A stretch of 64,000 bases of DNA from Actinocatenispora thailandica (GCF_016865425.1 NZ_AP023355.1:434001-498000), one strand, 5' to 3'; shown: positions 1 through 8,715, counted from the first letter of the stretch. The notes: a model not told the origin generated them from the sequence alone. Program-made: numbers and translations.

Positions 1-1
1 T

Positions 2-679
2 GCCTGGCACGGCGCGCTCGCGGTACTGCTCACGGCCGCGCTGGTCGCGCAGGTCGTGCTGGTGTGCACCGGAGGGGACGGCGACACCGAGGTGTCGGTC
101 ACGGCCCGGCTGGTGCGCACGTTCAGCTTCTTCACCATCCAGAGCAACCTCCTGGTGCTCGCCGACTGCCTCGTCCGGGCGGTACGGCCGGACGCCGACG
201 GAACGCTGCGCCGGGTGCTCCGGCTCGACGCGCTGCTCGGCATCACCGTGACCGGCCTGGTGTTCGCGCTGGTCCTGGCCGGTGACAGCCACCCGACCGG
301 GCTGGCCTGGTGGCTGAACCTGATGTTCCACTACGCGGCGCCGCCGATCGCCGTGGTGGGCTGGCTGCTGTTCGGCCCGCGCCGCCGGATCGACCCCGGC
401 TCGCTCGGGCTCGCGCTGATCTGGCCGCTGCTGTGGATCGGCTACACGCTCGGGCACGGTGCGGTGAGCGGCTGGTACCCCTATCCGTTCCTGACCGTCA
501 CCGACCTCGGCTACCCGGTGGCGCTGCGGAACCTCGCGTTCGTGGTGATACTCGGGCTGGTCCTGCTCGCCGCCTTCGCCGGGCTCGACCGGCTCCTCGC
601 CCGCAGCCGCTGGACCGGCGGTACCGCCGTGGCGGAACCCGCCGCGGCGCTGCCGGAGCCGGACACCGCCGGCGACTGA
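2..679 (+). CDS. Pr6Pr-like integral membrane protein, 5' end outside window
   Basis: The reading frame is open from the first bases of the window, so the true start lies upstream; about 226 residues are visible. Roughly six hydrophobic helices can be seen, including the segment FFTIQSNLLVLADCLV and the later WWLNLMFHYAAPPIAVVG. A polar FTIQSN motif in one helix and a His in a later helix (NLMFHY) are typical of the Pr6Pr / FAR-17a/AIG1-like membrane family. Members of that group are poorly characterised in bacteria, so no reaction is assigned. The tail after the last helix is Ala/Pro/Glu-rich. It converges on the DinB-like gene only a few bases downstream. Family assignment is moderately sure; function is unknown. 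Confidence 0.75.
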   Translation, partial: AWHGALAVLLTAALVAQVVLVCTGGDGDTEVSVTARLVRTFSFFTIQSNLLVLADCLVRAVRPDADGTLRRVLRLDALLGITVTGLVFALVLAGDSHPTGLAWWLNLMFHYAAPPIAVVGWLLFGPRRRIDPGSLGLALIWPLLWIGYTLGHGAVSGWYPYPFLTVTDLGYPVALRNLAFVVILGLVLLAAFAGLDRLLARSRWTGGTAVAEPAAALPEPDTAGD

Positions 680-680
680 G

Positions 681-1216
681 TCACTCGCCGGTGGTGCCGT
701 CGATCGCCTCGCGCAGCAGGTCGGCGTGACCCACGTGGCGGGCGTACTCCTCGACCATGTGCAACAGCACGAACCGGACGCTCGCCGGCCCGAACTCGTC
801 GTTGTCGACGATCCGGTCCAGGTCGGCCTCGCCGAGCCGCTGGTACACCGCCCGGGACTCGTCGCAGGCGGTGAGGTAATCGGCGTACACCTCGCCGGCC
901 GGCGTCGGATCCGCCTCGTCGTACCACTCCTCGCCCTGCCCGGTCCGGTACATCCGGTACGGGTGGAACGCCGGTGCGGTGCCGCCCAGCCGCACCCCGA
1001 ACCAGTACCGCTCGGCGCCCTGCAGGTGGCGCAGCAGCCCGAGCAGGCTCAGCTCGGACGCCAACGGCCGCCGGCGCAGCTCGGCGTCGGTCAACCCGCT
1101 GCACTTCCACACCAGCGTCGCCCGGTGGAAGTCGAGCATCCCGCCGAGCACCGCCTGCCACGACCCCGCCAGTACCGGCTGCGGCCGGGCATCGCGCCGA
1201 TCACCACCTCGTCCAT
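681..1216 (-). CDS. DinB-family (DUF664) protein with apparent 5' frameshift
   Basis: The C-terminal about 150 residues form a clear mini-DinB helical bundle (DFHRATLVWKCSGLT near the start, HLQGAERYWFGV, and the closing HMVEEYARHVGHADLLREAI). These proteins are metal-binding four-helix bundles, and several actinobacterial members are linked to bacillithiol/mycothiol S-transferase chemistry; substrate unknown here. The best start is ATG at 1216, preceded by a strong GGAGGT at about 1221-1226, giving MDEVVIGAMP. That frame does not lead into the DinB frame: the length is 536 nt, one base short of a multiple of three. Adding one G to the GGG at 1187-1189 joins the two as MDEVVIGAMPRPQPVLAGSW. 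Without the repair, the domain frame could start only at weaker sites such as ATG 1139 or ATG 1268. Confidence 0.75.
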
Positions 1217-1350
1217 CCGGACCTCCGTTTCGTCTCGGGACGGTGCACGCCGCGCGGGCACCGAGCATCGCCGGTACAGACGGCGCTCGCGCACCGGAAT
1301 CATCGCTCCGGGACACGGGAAACCCTGGTGCCGGTCGCCGGTGGCGCGGC

Positions 1351-1510
1351 ACCCGGCGGTGTCCCCGGCGGCACGGCACCCGGCGGTGTCGCCGGCGGCA
1401 CGGCACCCGGCGGTGTCGCCGGCGGCACGGCACCCGGCGGTGTCGCCGGCGGCACGGCACCCGGCGGTGTCGCCGGCGGCGTGTCACCCGGCGGTGTCGC
1501 TGGCGGGCGG
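1351..1510. repeat. 27-bp GC-rich tandem repeat, six copies
   Basis: The core acccggcggtgtc recurs at 1351, 1378, 1405, 1432, 1459 and 1486, exactly 27 bp apart, with the rest of the unit (gccggcggcacggc) nearly identical in the central copies. It lies in the divergent space between the DinB-like gene and the alpha/beta hydrolase. The array is open in several frames because the unit is a multiple of three and lacks stops, but no coding function is supported. The 1217-1554 gap contains nothing else clear. Confidence 0.9.
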
Positions 1511-1554
1511 CTCGACACCGATGAGTTCCGGCCGGCGGTACCGTCCACACCGGT

Positions 1555-2424
1555 ATGACGACGACACACGTGCTTCCCACCAAGGGCGCCGAGATCACCT
1601 ACGACGTGCACGGGCCGCTGCCCACCGCGGACGGCCGGCCGCCACTGGTCATGATCGGCCAGCCGATGGACGCCTCCGGGTTCGCCGCGCTGGCCGCGCA
1701 GTTCCCGGACCGCACCGTCGTCACCTACGACCCGCGCGGCCTCGGCCGCAGCACCCGCTCCGACGGCCGGGTCGACCAGATCCCGCAGACTCAGGCGGCC
1801 GATGTGCACGCGCTGATCGGTGCGCTCGACGCCGGGCCGGTCGAGATGTTCGCCAGCAGCGGCGGCGCGGTGACCGCACTGGCGCTGGTCGCGACGTACC
1901 CGAACGACGTGACCACGCTCGTCGCGCACGAGCCGCCGATGATCCCGGTCTTGCCGGACGCTGCCGCCGCGGCACGGGCCGCCGACGCCTGGCGCTCGGC
2001 GTACCGGCAGAGGGGGTTCGGCGCCGGGATGGCCGGATTCATCGCGATGACCTCGTGGCAGGGCGAGTTCACCGACGAGTACTTCGCCCAGCCGGCTCCC
2101 GATCCGGCCGCGTTCGGGATGCCCACTGAGGACGACGGCAGCCGGGACGACCCGCTGCTGTCCGACCGGTCGCTGGCGATCACCGAGTACCGGCCGGACG
2201 TCGAGGCGCTGACCGCGGCGCCGACCTGGGTGATCATCGCGGTCGGCGAGGAGTCCGCCGGCACCTTCACCGCCCGTACCGCAGCGGCCACCGCGGCGCT
2301 GCTCGGCCAGCCGGCCACCGTCTTCCCCAGCCACCACGGCGGCTTCACCGGCGGCGACCACCCCTACGCCGGCCAGCCCGCCGCGTTCGCCCGCCGGCTC
2401 CGTGAGGTCCTCGTCACCGGCTGA
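1555..2424 (+). CDS. Alpha/beta hydrolase
   Basis: The 289-residue protein has the alpha/beta-hydrolase layout: an oxyanion-region strand (PPLVMIGQPMD, about residues 30-40), a strand-turn YDPRGLGRSTRSDG (about 62-75), and a nucleophile elbow FASSGGAV (about 100) where the central Ser takes the place of the G-x-S-x-G serine. An acid is likely near EYRPDVEAL or the later GEESAG segment, and the catalytic His is probably in SHHGGF (about 262). The elbow has Ser instead of the usual first Gly, a variant common in actinobacterial hydrolases of the haloperoxidase/lipase-like group. Substrate is not predictable. ATG 1555 follows a GC-rich leader with no strong Shine-Dalgarno. Confidence 0.88.
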   Translation: MTTTHVLPTKGAEITYDVHGPLPTADGRPPLVMIGQPMDASGFAALAAQFPDRTVVTYDPRGLGRSTRSDGRVDQIPQTQAADVHALIGALDAGPVEMFASSGGAVTALALVATYPNDVTTLVAHEPPMIPVLPDAAAAARAADAWRSAYRQRGFGAGMAGFIAMTSWQGEFTDEYFAQPAPDPAAFGMPTEDDGSRDDPLLSDRSLAITEYRPDVEALTAAPTWVIIAVGEESAGTFTARTAAATAALLGQPATVFPSHHGGFTGGDHPYAGQPAAFARRLREVLVTG

Positions 2425-2691
2425 CCGGGCGGGTACCGGGACGAGCGAGGTAGCCGCGAAGGGTGGCCACCGTCTCGGCGAACTCGTCCACGGAGACCAC
2501 CGCCGCGTTGCCGCGAGGACGCAGCAGCCGCCAGCGATCGTCACGTTGGATCGGCGTCTCGACAGTGCGGCCGTGCGTCGGGACGATCCAGATCGTGTAG
2601 CGGGCCGGCGGGCCGAGCAACCGGGTGGGCCTGGCGACCTCGATGCGCTCGATCCGTGAGTGCGGGGGGCCACGCGCACCCAGGTCGACAT
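2414..2691 (-). CDS. Small conserved-looking protein of unknown function, apparent frameshift in a G6 run
   Basis: I do not recognise this family. The C-terminal about 80 residues look genuinely coding (RIERIEVARPTRLLGPPAR, then YTIWIVPTHGRTVETPIQ and VVSVDEFAETVATLRGYLA), mixing charged, aromatic and hydrophobic residues as in a small folded domain. A natural start, MSTWVRVAP from ATG 2691, lies in another frame; the two join if one G is added to the G6 run at 2664-2669, giving about 92 residues. Otherwise the visible frame has only weak upstream starts such as GTG 2722. Its stop lies 11 bases inside the 3' end of the facing hydrolase gene. Confidence 0.55.
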
Positions 2692-2861
2692 GGCGTCCAG
2701 GGTGCCGGACGCGCGGTGCCACGGGATCGTCCGTACGGCCGGGTCCCGGGACCGGATGCGGTGTCGTACGGAGGCAGCCCGCGGTCGACACGGCGGGATC
2801 GACGGCGCCCGGACGGGGCGCGCCCGGCGGCCCGGGTCGGTCATCGAGCGGTGTGACCTGG

Positions 2862-2934
2862 CGCCCCCGGCAGGATTCGAACCTGCGACACCCGCTTTAG
2901 GAGAGCGGTGCTCTATCCCCTGAGCTACGAGGGC
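2862..2934 (-). tRNA. tRNA-Arg (anticodon CCT)
   Basis: Read on the minus strand, a seven-base acceptor stem GCCCTCG pairs with CGGGGGC, with G as discriminator. The T arm contains GTTCGAATC, and the anticodon loop CTCCTAA presents CCT, which decodes AGG. No CCA is encoded. It lies downstream of, and in the same direction as, the NlpC/P60 gene, with a strong hairpin between them. Confidence 0.95.
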
Positions 2935-3100
2935 AACGACCGGCATCTTCCCTGGTGAGCCAGCCATCTGTCGGGCCCGCCGCGTTTCGAGGCTCCGGCT
3001 TGCGCCGGCCGCCCCTTCCGCGCCCCTCGGGCCTACAGCGAGCTTACCGGCTCGGTGCGGTCCGGCTGCAGGGAGATCCCGGAGCTCGGGCCGCGGAGAC

Positions 3101-3149
3101 CGCGACGCCGGTGCCGGAGACGGGGGGATGCTCCGGTACCGGCGTCGCG
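3101..3149 (-). terminator. Strong hairpin after the NlpC/P60 gene
   Basis: An 18-bp inverted repeat (left arm 3102-3119, right arm 3131-3148, one mismatch, 11-nt loop) lies just beyond the NlpC/P60 stop codon. There is no T-tract, as is usual for actinobacterial terminators. It separates the hydrolase from tRNA-Arg. The rest of the 2935-3175 gap shows nothing else clear. Confidence 0.6.
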
Positions 3150-3175
3150 TGGGGGTGGGGGTAAGGCTTGTGTGA

Positions 3176-4162
3176 TCAGCCGACGCGGCCGTAGCCGTCC
3201 GGCGGCATCATGTCGACGCTGGCCTTCTGCACCGGCTCGCCGTAGGTGGGCGCGTGGATGATCTGGTTGCCGCCGATGTAGATCGCGACGTGCTCGTTCC
3301 CGCTGTAGAAGACCAGGTCGCCGGGCTCCAGCTGGTTGCGGCTGATCCGGTGGGTCTGGCTGTACTGGGTGTACGAGCTGTGCGCGAGCGAGTAGCCGGC
3401 GGCGTTCCAGGCCATCATCGTCAGGCCCGAGCAGTCGAACTCGTTCGGCCCCGCGGAACCCATGTTGTACGGCTTGCCGAGCTGCGCCCACGCGTAGTCG
3501 ACCGCCTTGCCGGCGCTGCCGGGCAGGTTCGGCGCCGGGCCGTAGTCGACGTTGGTGTTGTAGTTGGTCGGTGAGCCGTAGGCCTGGGTGCGCAGGTCGC
3601 GCAGCTTCTGCACGTCCTTGTCGAGCGACTTCTTCTGGTCGGCCAGCTTCTTCTTCGCCTGGGTCTGCTTGCCGATCTCGGTGTCCAGCGCCGCCTTCTG
3701 CTTGTCCAGCGCGGCCTTCGCCTTGCTGTACTCGGCGATCTGCTTGCTCTGGCTGCGGGCCAGCTGGTCGAGCAGGGAGAGCGAGTCGAGCAGGGTACTG
3801 GCGGAACCGTCGGAGAGGATCGCGTTCACCGCGCCGGGCTTGCCACCCCGGTAGGCGGCGGCGGCCATCTTGCCGACCGTCTGTTCCGCCGCGTCGACCT
3901 TCTTCTGCAGTGGCTTGAGCTTCTTGTTGACCGCCTTTTCCTTCTTCTTGCTGGCGGACAGCTGGTCCTGGACCTTGTCGTACTCCTGGACGGCCTTGTC
4001 GAACTGCTTCGACTTGGCGTCGATCTGTTTGGTCAGCTCGGCCTCGGACGGCGTCGCGTGCGCTGGGGTTCCGAGCAGCAGCAGCGCGATCGCGGTGAGT
4101 GCGGCGAACAGAACCAGGCCGACGGCCCGAAGCGGCCGCGGCATGACAGCGGAGGTAGGCAC
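3176..4162 (-). CDS. Secreted NlpC/P60 peptidoglycan endopeptidase with coiled-coil stalk
   Basis: The predicted 328-residue protein has a Sec signal (hydrophobic AVGLVLFAALTAIALLLLG ending near GTPAHA), then about 170 residues of Lys/Ala/Gln-rich coiled coil, then a C-terminal NlpC/P60 domain. The catalytic Cys is in EFDCSGLTMMAW and the His in HVAIYIGG, with a later polar third residue near IIHAP. Such RipA/CwlO-like enzymes cut D-Glu to diaminopimelate bonds in stem peptides. The GTG start is chosen because AAGGAG precedes it by about 10 nt; an in-frame ATG at 4144 lacks a ribosome site and would still keep the signal peptide. A c-di-AMP riboswitch lies immediately upstream, so expression is probably repressed by high c-di-AMP. 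Confidence 0.93.
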   Translation of the reverse strand: MPTSAVMPRPLRAVGLVLFAALTAIALLLLGTPAHATPSEAELTKQIDAKSKQFDKAVQEYDKVQDQLSASKKKEKAVNKKLKPLQKKVDAAEQTVGKMAAAAYRGGKPGAVNAILSDGSASTLLDSLSLLDQLARSQSKQIAEYSKAKAALDKQKAALDTEIGKQTQAKKKLADQKKSLDKDVQKLRDLRTQAYGSPTNYNTNVDYGPAPNLPGSAGKAVDYAWAQLGKPYNMGSAGPNEFDCSGLTMMAWNAAGYSLAHSSYTQYSQTHRISRNQLEPGDLVFYSGNEHVAIYIGGNQIIHAPTYGEPVQKASVDMMPPDGYGRVG

Positions 4163-4187
4163 CGGCAGCCGGCTCCTTCTTCCTCGC

Positions 4188-4332
4188 ACCGCCTGCCGGG
4201 TTAGCTGACGGGTTCGGGCGGGGAAGAAGTGCGCCCTACCACGACCCGCGGTCGCGGATTCACCCCAGGGAGGTGGGTCCCCGGCTCGCCGGCAAGCACC
4301 AGGGGAGGCGGCTCGCGCGGCAACTCGGCGGT
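4188..4332 (-). ncRNA. Cyclic-di-AMP riboswitch (ydaO/yuaA class)
   Basis: On the minus strand the leader carries the hallmark blocks of this class in order: GGGGACCCAC, GGGGTGAATC, TAGGGCGCACTTCTTCC and CGAACCCGTCAGCTAACC, followed by a pairing arm CGGCAGGCGG. The spacing and direction match leaders known in front of cell-wall hydrolase and rpf genes of actinobacteria. It ends about 26 nt before the GTG start, so its 3' side lies next to the ribosome site (AAGAAGGAG), which would allow control of translation or of early termination. Boundaries are approximate. Confidence 0.93.
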
Positions 4333-4386
4333 GTCCACCGGTGCCGCCCACGGGCAGGCGGCAGACATCCGGTCAGACGGGGAGTC

Positions 4387-4416
4387 ACATTAGGAGTAAC
4401 CGTCAGTCGATCGCAA
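4387..4416 (-). promoter_or_regulatory. Likely promoter for the riboswitch-hydrolase transcript
   Basis: On the minus strand TTGCGA (4411-4416) and TAATGT (4387-4392) are separated by 18 bp and sit about 55 bp upstream of the riboswitch. The spacing and hexamers resemble a main sigma-factor promoter. No mapping data exist here. Confidence 0.45.
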
Positions 4417-4493
4417 GTCGCCCCCGGCGCGCCACACACATTCGTTTCGGGAAGTGATCCGTTCGCGTCCGACTCGCTGCGCTCCGTGGTTGG

Positions 4494-4510
4494 ATACGGT
4501 AGGGGGGTAT
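4494..4510. promoter_or_regulatory. CsoR operator (copper box)
   Basis: The 17-bp sequence atacggtaggggggtat, with ATAC/GTAT ends flanking a G-run, resembles CsoR boxes of actinobacteria (reverse strand ATACCCCCCTACCGTAT). It lies 34 bp before the csoR start, where bound apo-CsoR would block transcription of the whole csoR-copZ-copA operon until Cu(I) releases it. Confidence 0.75.
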
Positions 4511-4544
4511 GGTACTGTCGGGATCGAACGGGGGAGGTGGCCAG

Positions 4545-4832
4545 ATGGCGAGTTACTGGTACAGCGACGACAAACAGGCACTACTGGCCCGACTGCGGCG
4601 AGTCGAGGGTCAGATCCGCGGGCTGGAGCGGATGGTCGAGCAGGACACGTACTGCATCGACATCCTCACCCAGATCTCGGCGGCGACCCGAGCACTGCAA
4701 GGCGTCGCGCTCGGGCTGCTGGACGGTCACCTGTCACACTGCGTGGCCGAGGCCACGGCAAAGGGTGGCGAAGAGGCCGAAGAGAAGGTCAAGGAGGCCA
4801 GCGCGGCAATCGCCCGGCTGGTCCGTTCCTGA
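4545..4832 (+). CDS. csoR: CsoR copper-sensing transcriptional repressor
   Basis: The 95-residue all-helical protein belongs to the CsoR/RcnR family. The Cu(I) ligands line up: Cys37 (DTYCIDIL), His62 and Cys66 (GHLSHCVAEA), matching the Cys-His-Cys triad of characterised CsoR proteins rather than RcnR or FrmR patterns. The conserved RRVEGQIRGLERM at residues 18-30 is the family signature. ATG 4545 is preceded by GGGAGGTGG at about 6 nt; an upstream in-frame start at 4509 overlaps the operator and is less likely. It heads an operon with copZ and copA. Confidence 0.93.
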   Translation: MASYWYSDDKQALLARLRRVEGQIRGLERMVEQDTYCIDILTQISAATRALQGVALGLLDGHLSHCVAEATAKGGEEAEEKVKEASAAIARLVRS

Positions 4833-4859
4833 CCGCACATCATCGTTGTGGAGGCAATC

Positions 4860-5063
4860 ATGGCAACTCAGACATACACCGTCACCGGTATGACCTGCGG
4901 CCACTGCGCCAGCGCCGTGAGTTCGGAACTCGGCGCGCTGCCGGGCGTGCAGGCGGTCCGGGTCGACGTGGCGAGCGGCCGGGTCGAGGTCGACACCGAT
5001 CAGCCGCTGGCCACCGACTCGGTGGCCGCCGCGGTCGACGAGGCCGGCTACCAGCTGGCCTGA
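4860..5063 (+). CDS. copZ: Copper chaperone, heavy-metal-associated domain
   Basis: A 67-residue single HMA domain with the metal site GMTCGHC at residues 10-16. The fold would bind Cu(I) through the two cysteines and hand it to the CopA ATPase encoded 36 bp downstream. The His between the cysteines is a common actinobacterial variant. ATG 4860 has GGAGG six bases upstream; it follows csoR by 27 bp and is surely co-transcribed. Confidence 0.93.
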   Translation: MATQTYTVTGMTCGHCASAVSSELGALPGVQAVRVDVASGRVEVDTDQPLATDSVAAAVDEAGYQLA

Positions 5064-5099
5064 GTGCGGCGCCGGGACGGCGCCGGTCGGGGAGGGTAG

Positions 5100-7403
5100 A
5101 TGTCTACTGTGGACAGTGACGGATCCGCCACCGAACTGCGGATCGGCGGCATGACCTGCGCGTCCTGCGCGGCCCGGGTGGAACGCAAGCTGAACAAGCT
5201 GCCCGGCGTGGCCGCGACCGTCAACTTCGCCACCGAGACCGCGCGGGTGCACCATCCCGCCGGAGTCTCGGTGCAGGATCTGATCGGCACCGTCGAGGCG
5301 ACCGGCTACACCGCGCAGCCGCCGGAGCCGCCGGTCGAGACCGGCGACGCGCCGGCCCCGGACGAGCGGGACGAGGCCGAACGCTCGCTGCGCACCCGGC
5401 TGCTCGGCTCGGCCGTGCTGACCGCGCCGGTGCTGCTGCTCGCGATGGTGCCGCCGCTGCAGTTCAACCACTGGCAGTGGCTCGCGCTGACGCTGGTCTC
5501 ACCGGTGGTGGTGTGGGGTGCGTGGCCGTTCCACCGCGCCGCGCTGACCAACCTGCGGCACCGCGCCGCCACCATGGACACGCTGGTCTCGCTGGGCGCG
5601 ACCGTGTCGTACCTGTGGAGCCTGTGGGCGCTGTTCCTCGGTGGTGCCGGCGGTGAGCACCTGCGGATGAGCCTGCACCTGTTCGCCGGCGCGGACACCG
5701 GACCCCAGCTGTACCTGGAGGTCGGCGCCGCGCTGACCACCTTCCTGCTGGCCGGGCGGTACTTCGAGGCGCGGGCCAAGCGGCGCGCCGGTTCCGCGCT
5801 GCGGGCGCTGCTGTCGTTGGGCGCCAAGGACGTCACGGTGCTCACCGCGGCCGGCCGGGAGCAGACCGTGCCGATCGGACGGTTGGCGGTCGGGGACCGG
5901 TTCGTGGTCCGGCCGGGGGAGAAGATCGCCACCGACGGCGTGGTGGAGTCCGGCACCAGCGCGGTGGACGCGTCGATGCTCACCGGCGAGTCGGTGCCGG
6001 TCGAGGTCGGTCCCGGCGACGAGGTGGTCGGGGCGACCGTGAACGCCGGCGGCCGGCTCGTCGTCACCGCCCGCCGGGTCGGTGCCGACACCCAGCTGGC
6101 GCAGCTCGGCCGGCTGGTCGCCGACGCGCAGAACGGCAAGGCGCAGGTGCAGCGGCTCGCCGACCGGATCTCCGCGGTGTTCGTCCCGGTGGTGTTGGTG
6201 GTCGCGCTCGGCACGCTGGTGGCGTGGCTCGCGGCCGGGCAGCCGGCCGCGGCGGCGGTCACCGCCGCGGTGGCCGTGCTGATCGTCGCCTGCCCCTGCG
6301 CGCTCGGGCTCGCCACGCCGACCGCGCTGCTGGTCGGTACCGGTCGGGGCGCGCAGCTGGGCATCCTGATCAAGGGGCCGGAGGTGCTGGAGTCGACCCG
6401 GCGGATCGACACCGTGGTGCTGGACAAGACCGGTACGGTCACCACCGGCCGGATGACGCACACCGACACGATCGCCGCCGCGGGCGAGTCGGCGGCCGAG
6501 ATCCTGCGGTACGCGGGTGCCGTCGAGCACGCCAGCGAACACCCGATCGCCCGTGCGGTGGCCACCGCGGCGTCGGCCGCCGGGGAACTACCGGAGGTGC
6601 ACGACTTCGCCGCCGTGGCCGGTTTCGGTGCACTGGCCACTGTGGACGGTCATCGCGTCGTGGTGGGCCGGCCGGAACTGCTGACCCGCGAGGGCCTGTC
6701 GGTACCGGCGGAGCTGACCGAGGCCATCGGCACCGCCGGTGCCACTGGCGCCACCGCGGTACTGGCCGGCTGGGACGGGGTGGCCCGGGGCGTCCTGGTG
6801 GTCTCCGACACCGTCGCCGACGGCGCCGCGGAAGCGGTCGCGGCGCTGCGCGAGCTGGGGTTGCGGCCGGTGCTGCTGACCGGCGACCACCAGGCCGCGG
6901 CTCGTACCGTCGCGCAGGCGGTGGGCATCGACGAGGTGCACGCCGGGGTGCTGCCGGCCGGCAAGGCGGACGTGGTCGCCGAACTGCAACGGTCCGGCCG
7001 GGTGGTCGCGATGGTGGGCGACGGCATCAACGACGCCGCCGCGCTCGCCACCGCCGACCTGGGCATCGCGATGGGCACCGGTACCGACGTGGCGATCGAG
7101 GCGAGCGACCTGACCCTGGTCGCCGGTGACCTGCGGGCCGCGGCGGACGCGATCCGGCTGTCCCGCCGCACCCTGCGCACCATCAAGGGGAACCTGTTCT
7201 GGGCGTTCGGGTACAACGTGGCGGCCATCCCGCTGGCCGCGCTGGGCCTGGTCACCCCGGTGCTCGCGGCCGCCGCGATGGCGTTCTCCAGCGTGTTCGT
7301 GGTGTCGAACTCGCTGCGGCTGTTCCGGTTCCGGGCCGCACCGCGGGCCGCGCTGCCGGTCAGGACAGCAGATCGGCGAGCTGACGCCCCAGTGCCGGGC
7401 TGA
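5100..7403 (+). CDS. copA: Cu(I)-exporting P1B-type ATPase
   Basis: The 767-residue membrane pump has an N-terminal HMA domain (GMTCASC at residues 17-23), several membrane helices, the actuator TGES (near 294), the membrane metal site ACPCALG (near 395), the phosphorylated Asp in DKTGTVTTG (near 441), the P1B His-Pro in SEHPIA (near 480) and the hinge [10 protein letters not shown] (near 640). The CPC motif marks Cu(I)/Ag(I) specificity. It exports copper from the cytoplasm. Start ATG 5100 follows a GGGGAGGG site. Its last 44 bp overlap the 3' end of the convergent methyltransferase gene, so the two messages are antisense there. Confidence 0.97.
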   Translation: MSTVDSDGSATELRIGGMTCASCAARVERKLNKLPGVAATVNFATETARVHHPAGVSVQDLIGTVEATGYTAQPPEPPVETGDAPAPDERDEAERSLRTRLLGSAVLTAPVLLLAMVPPLQFNHWQWLALTLVSPVVVWGAWPFHRAALTNLRHRAATMDTLVSLGATVSYLWSLWALFLGGAGGEHLRMSLHLFAGADTGPQLYLEVGAALTTFLLAGRYFEARAKRRAGSALRALLSLGAKDVTVLTAAGREQTVPIGRLAVGDRFVVRPGEKIATDGVVESGTSAVDASMLTGESVPVEVGPGDEVVGATVNAGGRLVVTARRVGADTQLAQLGRLVADAQNGKAQVQRLADRISAVFVPVVLVVALGTLVAWLAAGQPAAAAVTAAVAVLIVACPCALGLATPTALLVGTGRGAQLGILIKGPEVLESTRRIDTVVLDKTGTVTTGRMTHTDTIAAAGESAAEILRYAGAVEHASEHPIARAVATAASAAGELPEVHDFAAVAGFGALATVDGHRVVVGRPELLTREGLSVPAELTEAIGTAGATGATAVLAGWDGVARGVLVVSDTVADGAAEAVAALRELGLRPVLLTGDHQAAARTVAQAVGIDEVHAGVLPAGKADVVAELQRSGRVVAMVGDGINDAAALATADLGIAMGTGTDVAIEASDLTLVAGDLRAAADAIRLSRRTLRTIKGNLFWAFGYNVAAIPLAALGLVTPVLAAAAMAFSSVFVVSNSLRLFRFRAAPRAALPVRTADRRADAPVPG

Positions 7404-8709
7404 TCCGCCAGGTGTCCACGAGGGACCGATAGCCGGCACGCGCGGCGGCGGTGTCCACACCGCCGCGCGTGCCGCGCAGCAGCACGTTGCGCGGGGTGTG
7501 CGCGGAGTCGACGAACTCGACCACGTCCACCGACCAGCCCAGGGCGCGCAGCAGCTCGGCGCGCGCCGCGTCGGTCAGCACGTCGGCGAACCGTTCCCGC
7601 AGGATCGCGCTGCGCAGCAGCGGATCGCTGCGATCGCGCAACTGGACCGACAGCTCGTGGTGGCAGCACGGCGCGGCCAGCACGTACGGCGCCTGCCAGC
7701 GCACCGCCCGCGCCAGCGCGTCGTCGGTGGCGGTGTCGCAGGCGTGCAGGGCGAGCACCACGTCGACCCCGGCGCCGTTGCCCGCCGCACCGATCCCGTC
7801 GGCTCCGGCCGGCCCACCGGCCTTGCCGCCTGCGGCGACCGTGCCGGGGTCGTCGGCTCCGGCGGCTCCGTCGGCCGTGCCGGCTCCGTCGGCCGTGCCG
7901 GCTCCGTCGGCTCCGGCGACTGTGCCGGGCTCGTCGGCTCCGGCGACTGTGCCGGGCTCGTCGCCTCCGGCGACGCTGTCGGCGCCGTCGATCCGGCTGT
8001 CGGCGATGGTCCCGGCGACGAACGACACCGAGTCGCTCCAGCCGAGCCGAGCCGCCAGCGCGGTGTTCCGGTCCCGCTGGTCGGCCCGGACATCCACCCC
8101 GGTCAACCGCACGTTCGCATTGCGCCGAGCGGTCAGGTAGCGGTACGCCGCGAAGCTCAGGTAGGCATTGCCGCAACCCAGGTCGACCACCCGGAGCGGG
8201 TCGGGCAGCCGCGCCGGCAGGGTGGCGTCCAGCGCCCGCAGGAACGCGTCGACCTGGCGGCGCTTCGCCGCGTTGCCGCCGATCACGCCGTACAGCTCGT
8301 CGTCCGGTGGCAGCAGGTAGCGCTTCGCCCGATCGTGCCCGGTGTCGGCCGGTGCGCCCGCCCCGGCCGAGCGGTGCACCTGCGCCTCGCCGCGCTTGGT
8401 CACCCGCAGCTGCACCGTGGTGTCGGTGCCGGTGACGTGCCAGTTCCCGTACGGCCGGGCGAGCAGCTCGGTGACCGCCGTCTCGGCATCGGTGCCCCAG
8501 GCCACGTTGCGGGTGCGCGGCCGGGCGGCGTCCTGCTCGACGATCTGCAGTCGCGGCCCGGCGCCGACCTGCACCGGGCGCAGCTCGACCCGCGGCACCT
8601 CGGGAGTCGCGCCGCGGCGCCGACCGGCGCCGACCGCCCGCACCAACCGGTCGGAGTCGGTCAGCAGGGTACGAAGGTCGGCCAGGGCGGCGGCGAGTGG
8701 TTCGGGCAC
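7360..8709 (-). CDS. SAM-dependent methyltransferase with low-complexity insert
   Basis: The 449-residue protein contains a Rossmann methyltransferase core: motif [17 protein letters not shown] (about residues 175-190), an acidic strand GVDVRA, and the motif [16 protein letters not shown] (about 320). The pattern DLGCG plus LHACD with CCHHEL fits the Methyltransf_32-type family, several members of which are RNA methyltransferases; the substrate here is unknown. Between the two motifs lies a Gly/Ala/Asp-rich insert of about 80 residues built of GADEPGTVA-like and DGAGTA-like repeats, absent from a normal core. The N-terminal part may be substrate-binding. GTG 8709 has no ribosome site but TAGGCT lies 6 nt upstream, so a leaderless message is likely. 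Confidence 0.85.
   Translation of the reverse strand: MPEPLAAALADLRTLLTDSDRLVRAVGAGRRRGATPEVPRVELRPVQVGAGPRLQIVEQDAARPRTRNVAWGTDAETAVTELLARPYGNWHVTGTDTTVQLRVTKRGEAQVHRSAGAGAPADTGHDRAKRYLLPPDDELYGVIGGNAAKRRQVDAFLRALDATLPARLPDPLRVVDLGCGNAYLSFAAYRYLTARRNANVRLTGVDVRADQRDRNTALAARLGWSDSVSFVAGTIADSRIDGADSVAGGDEPGTVAGADEPGTVAGADGAGTADGAGTADGAAGADDPGTVAAGGKAGGPAGADGIGAAGNGAGVDVVLALHACDTATDDALARAVRWQAPYVLAAPCCHHELSVQLRDRSDPLLRSAILRERFADVLTDAARAELLRALGWSVDVVEFVDSAHTPRNVLLRGTRGGVDTAAARAGYRSLVDTWRISPALGRQLADLLS
7790..7985. repeat. In-frame repeats inside the methyltransferase gene
   Basis: Short units in multiples of nine bases recur: an 18-bp unit (gtgccggctccgtcggcc) twice and a 27-bp unit (ggctccggcgactgtgccgg plus gctcgtc) about twice. 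All keep the reading frame and encode the Gly/Ala/Asp linker. Unit length multiples of three suggest growth by slippage under coding constraint. Confidence 0.75.
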
Positions 8710-8715
8710 CCGCCC

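Noticed and set aside
2664-2669. Phase-variable homopolymer
   Set aside because: Six bases is short, and the same pattern occurs in an essential gene; sequencing error is simpler.
1300-2967. Long minus-strand frame covering the 27-bp repeat and the hydrolase
   Set aside because: The repeat has no stops in several frames and the product is low complexity; the plus-strand hydrolase is clearly the gene.
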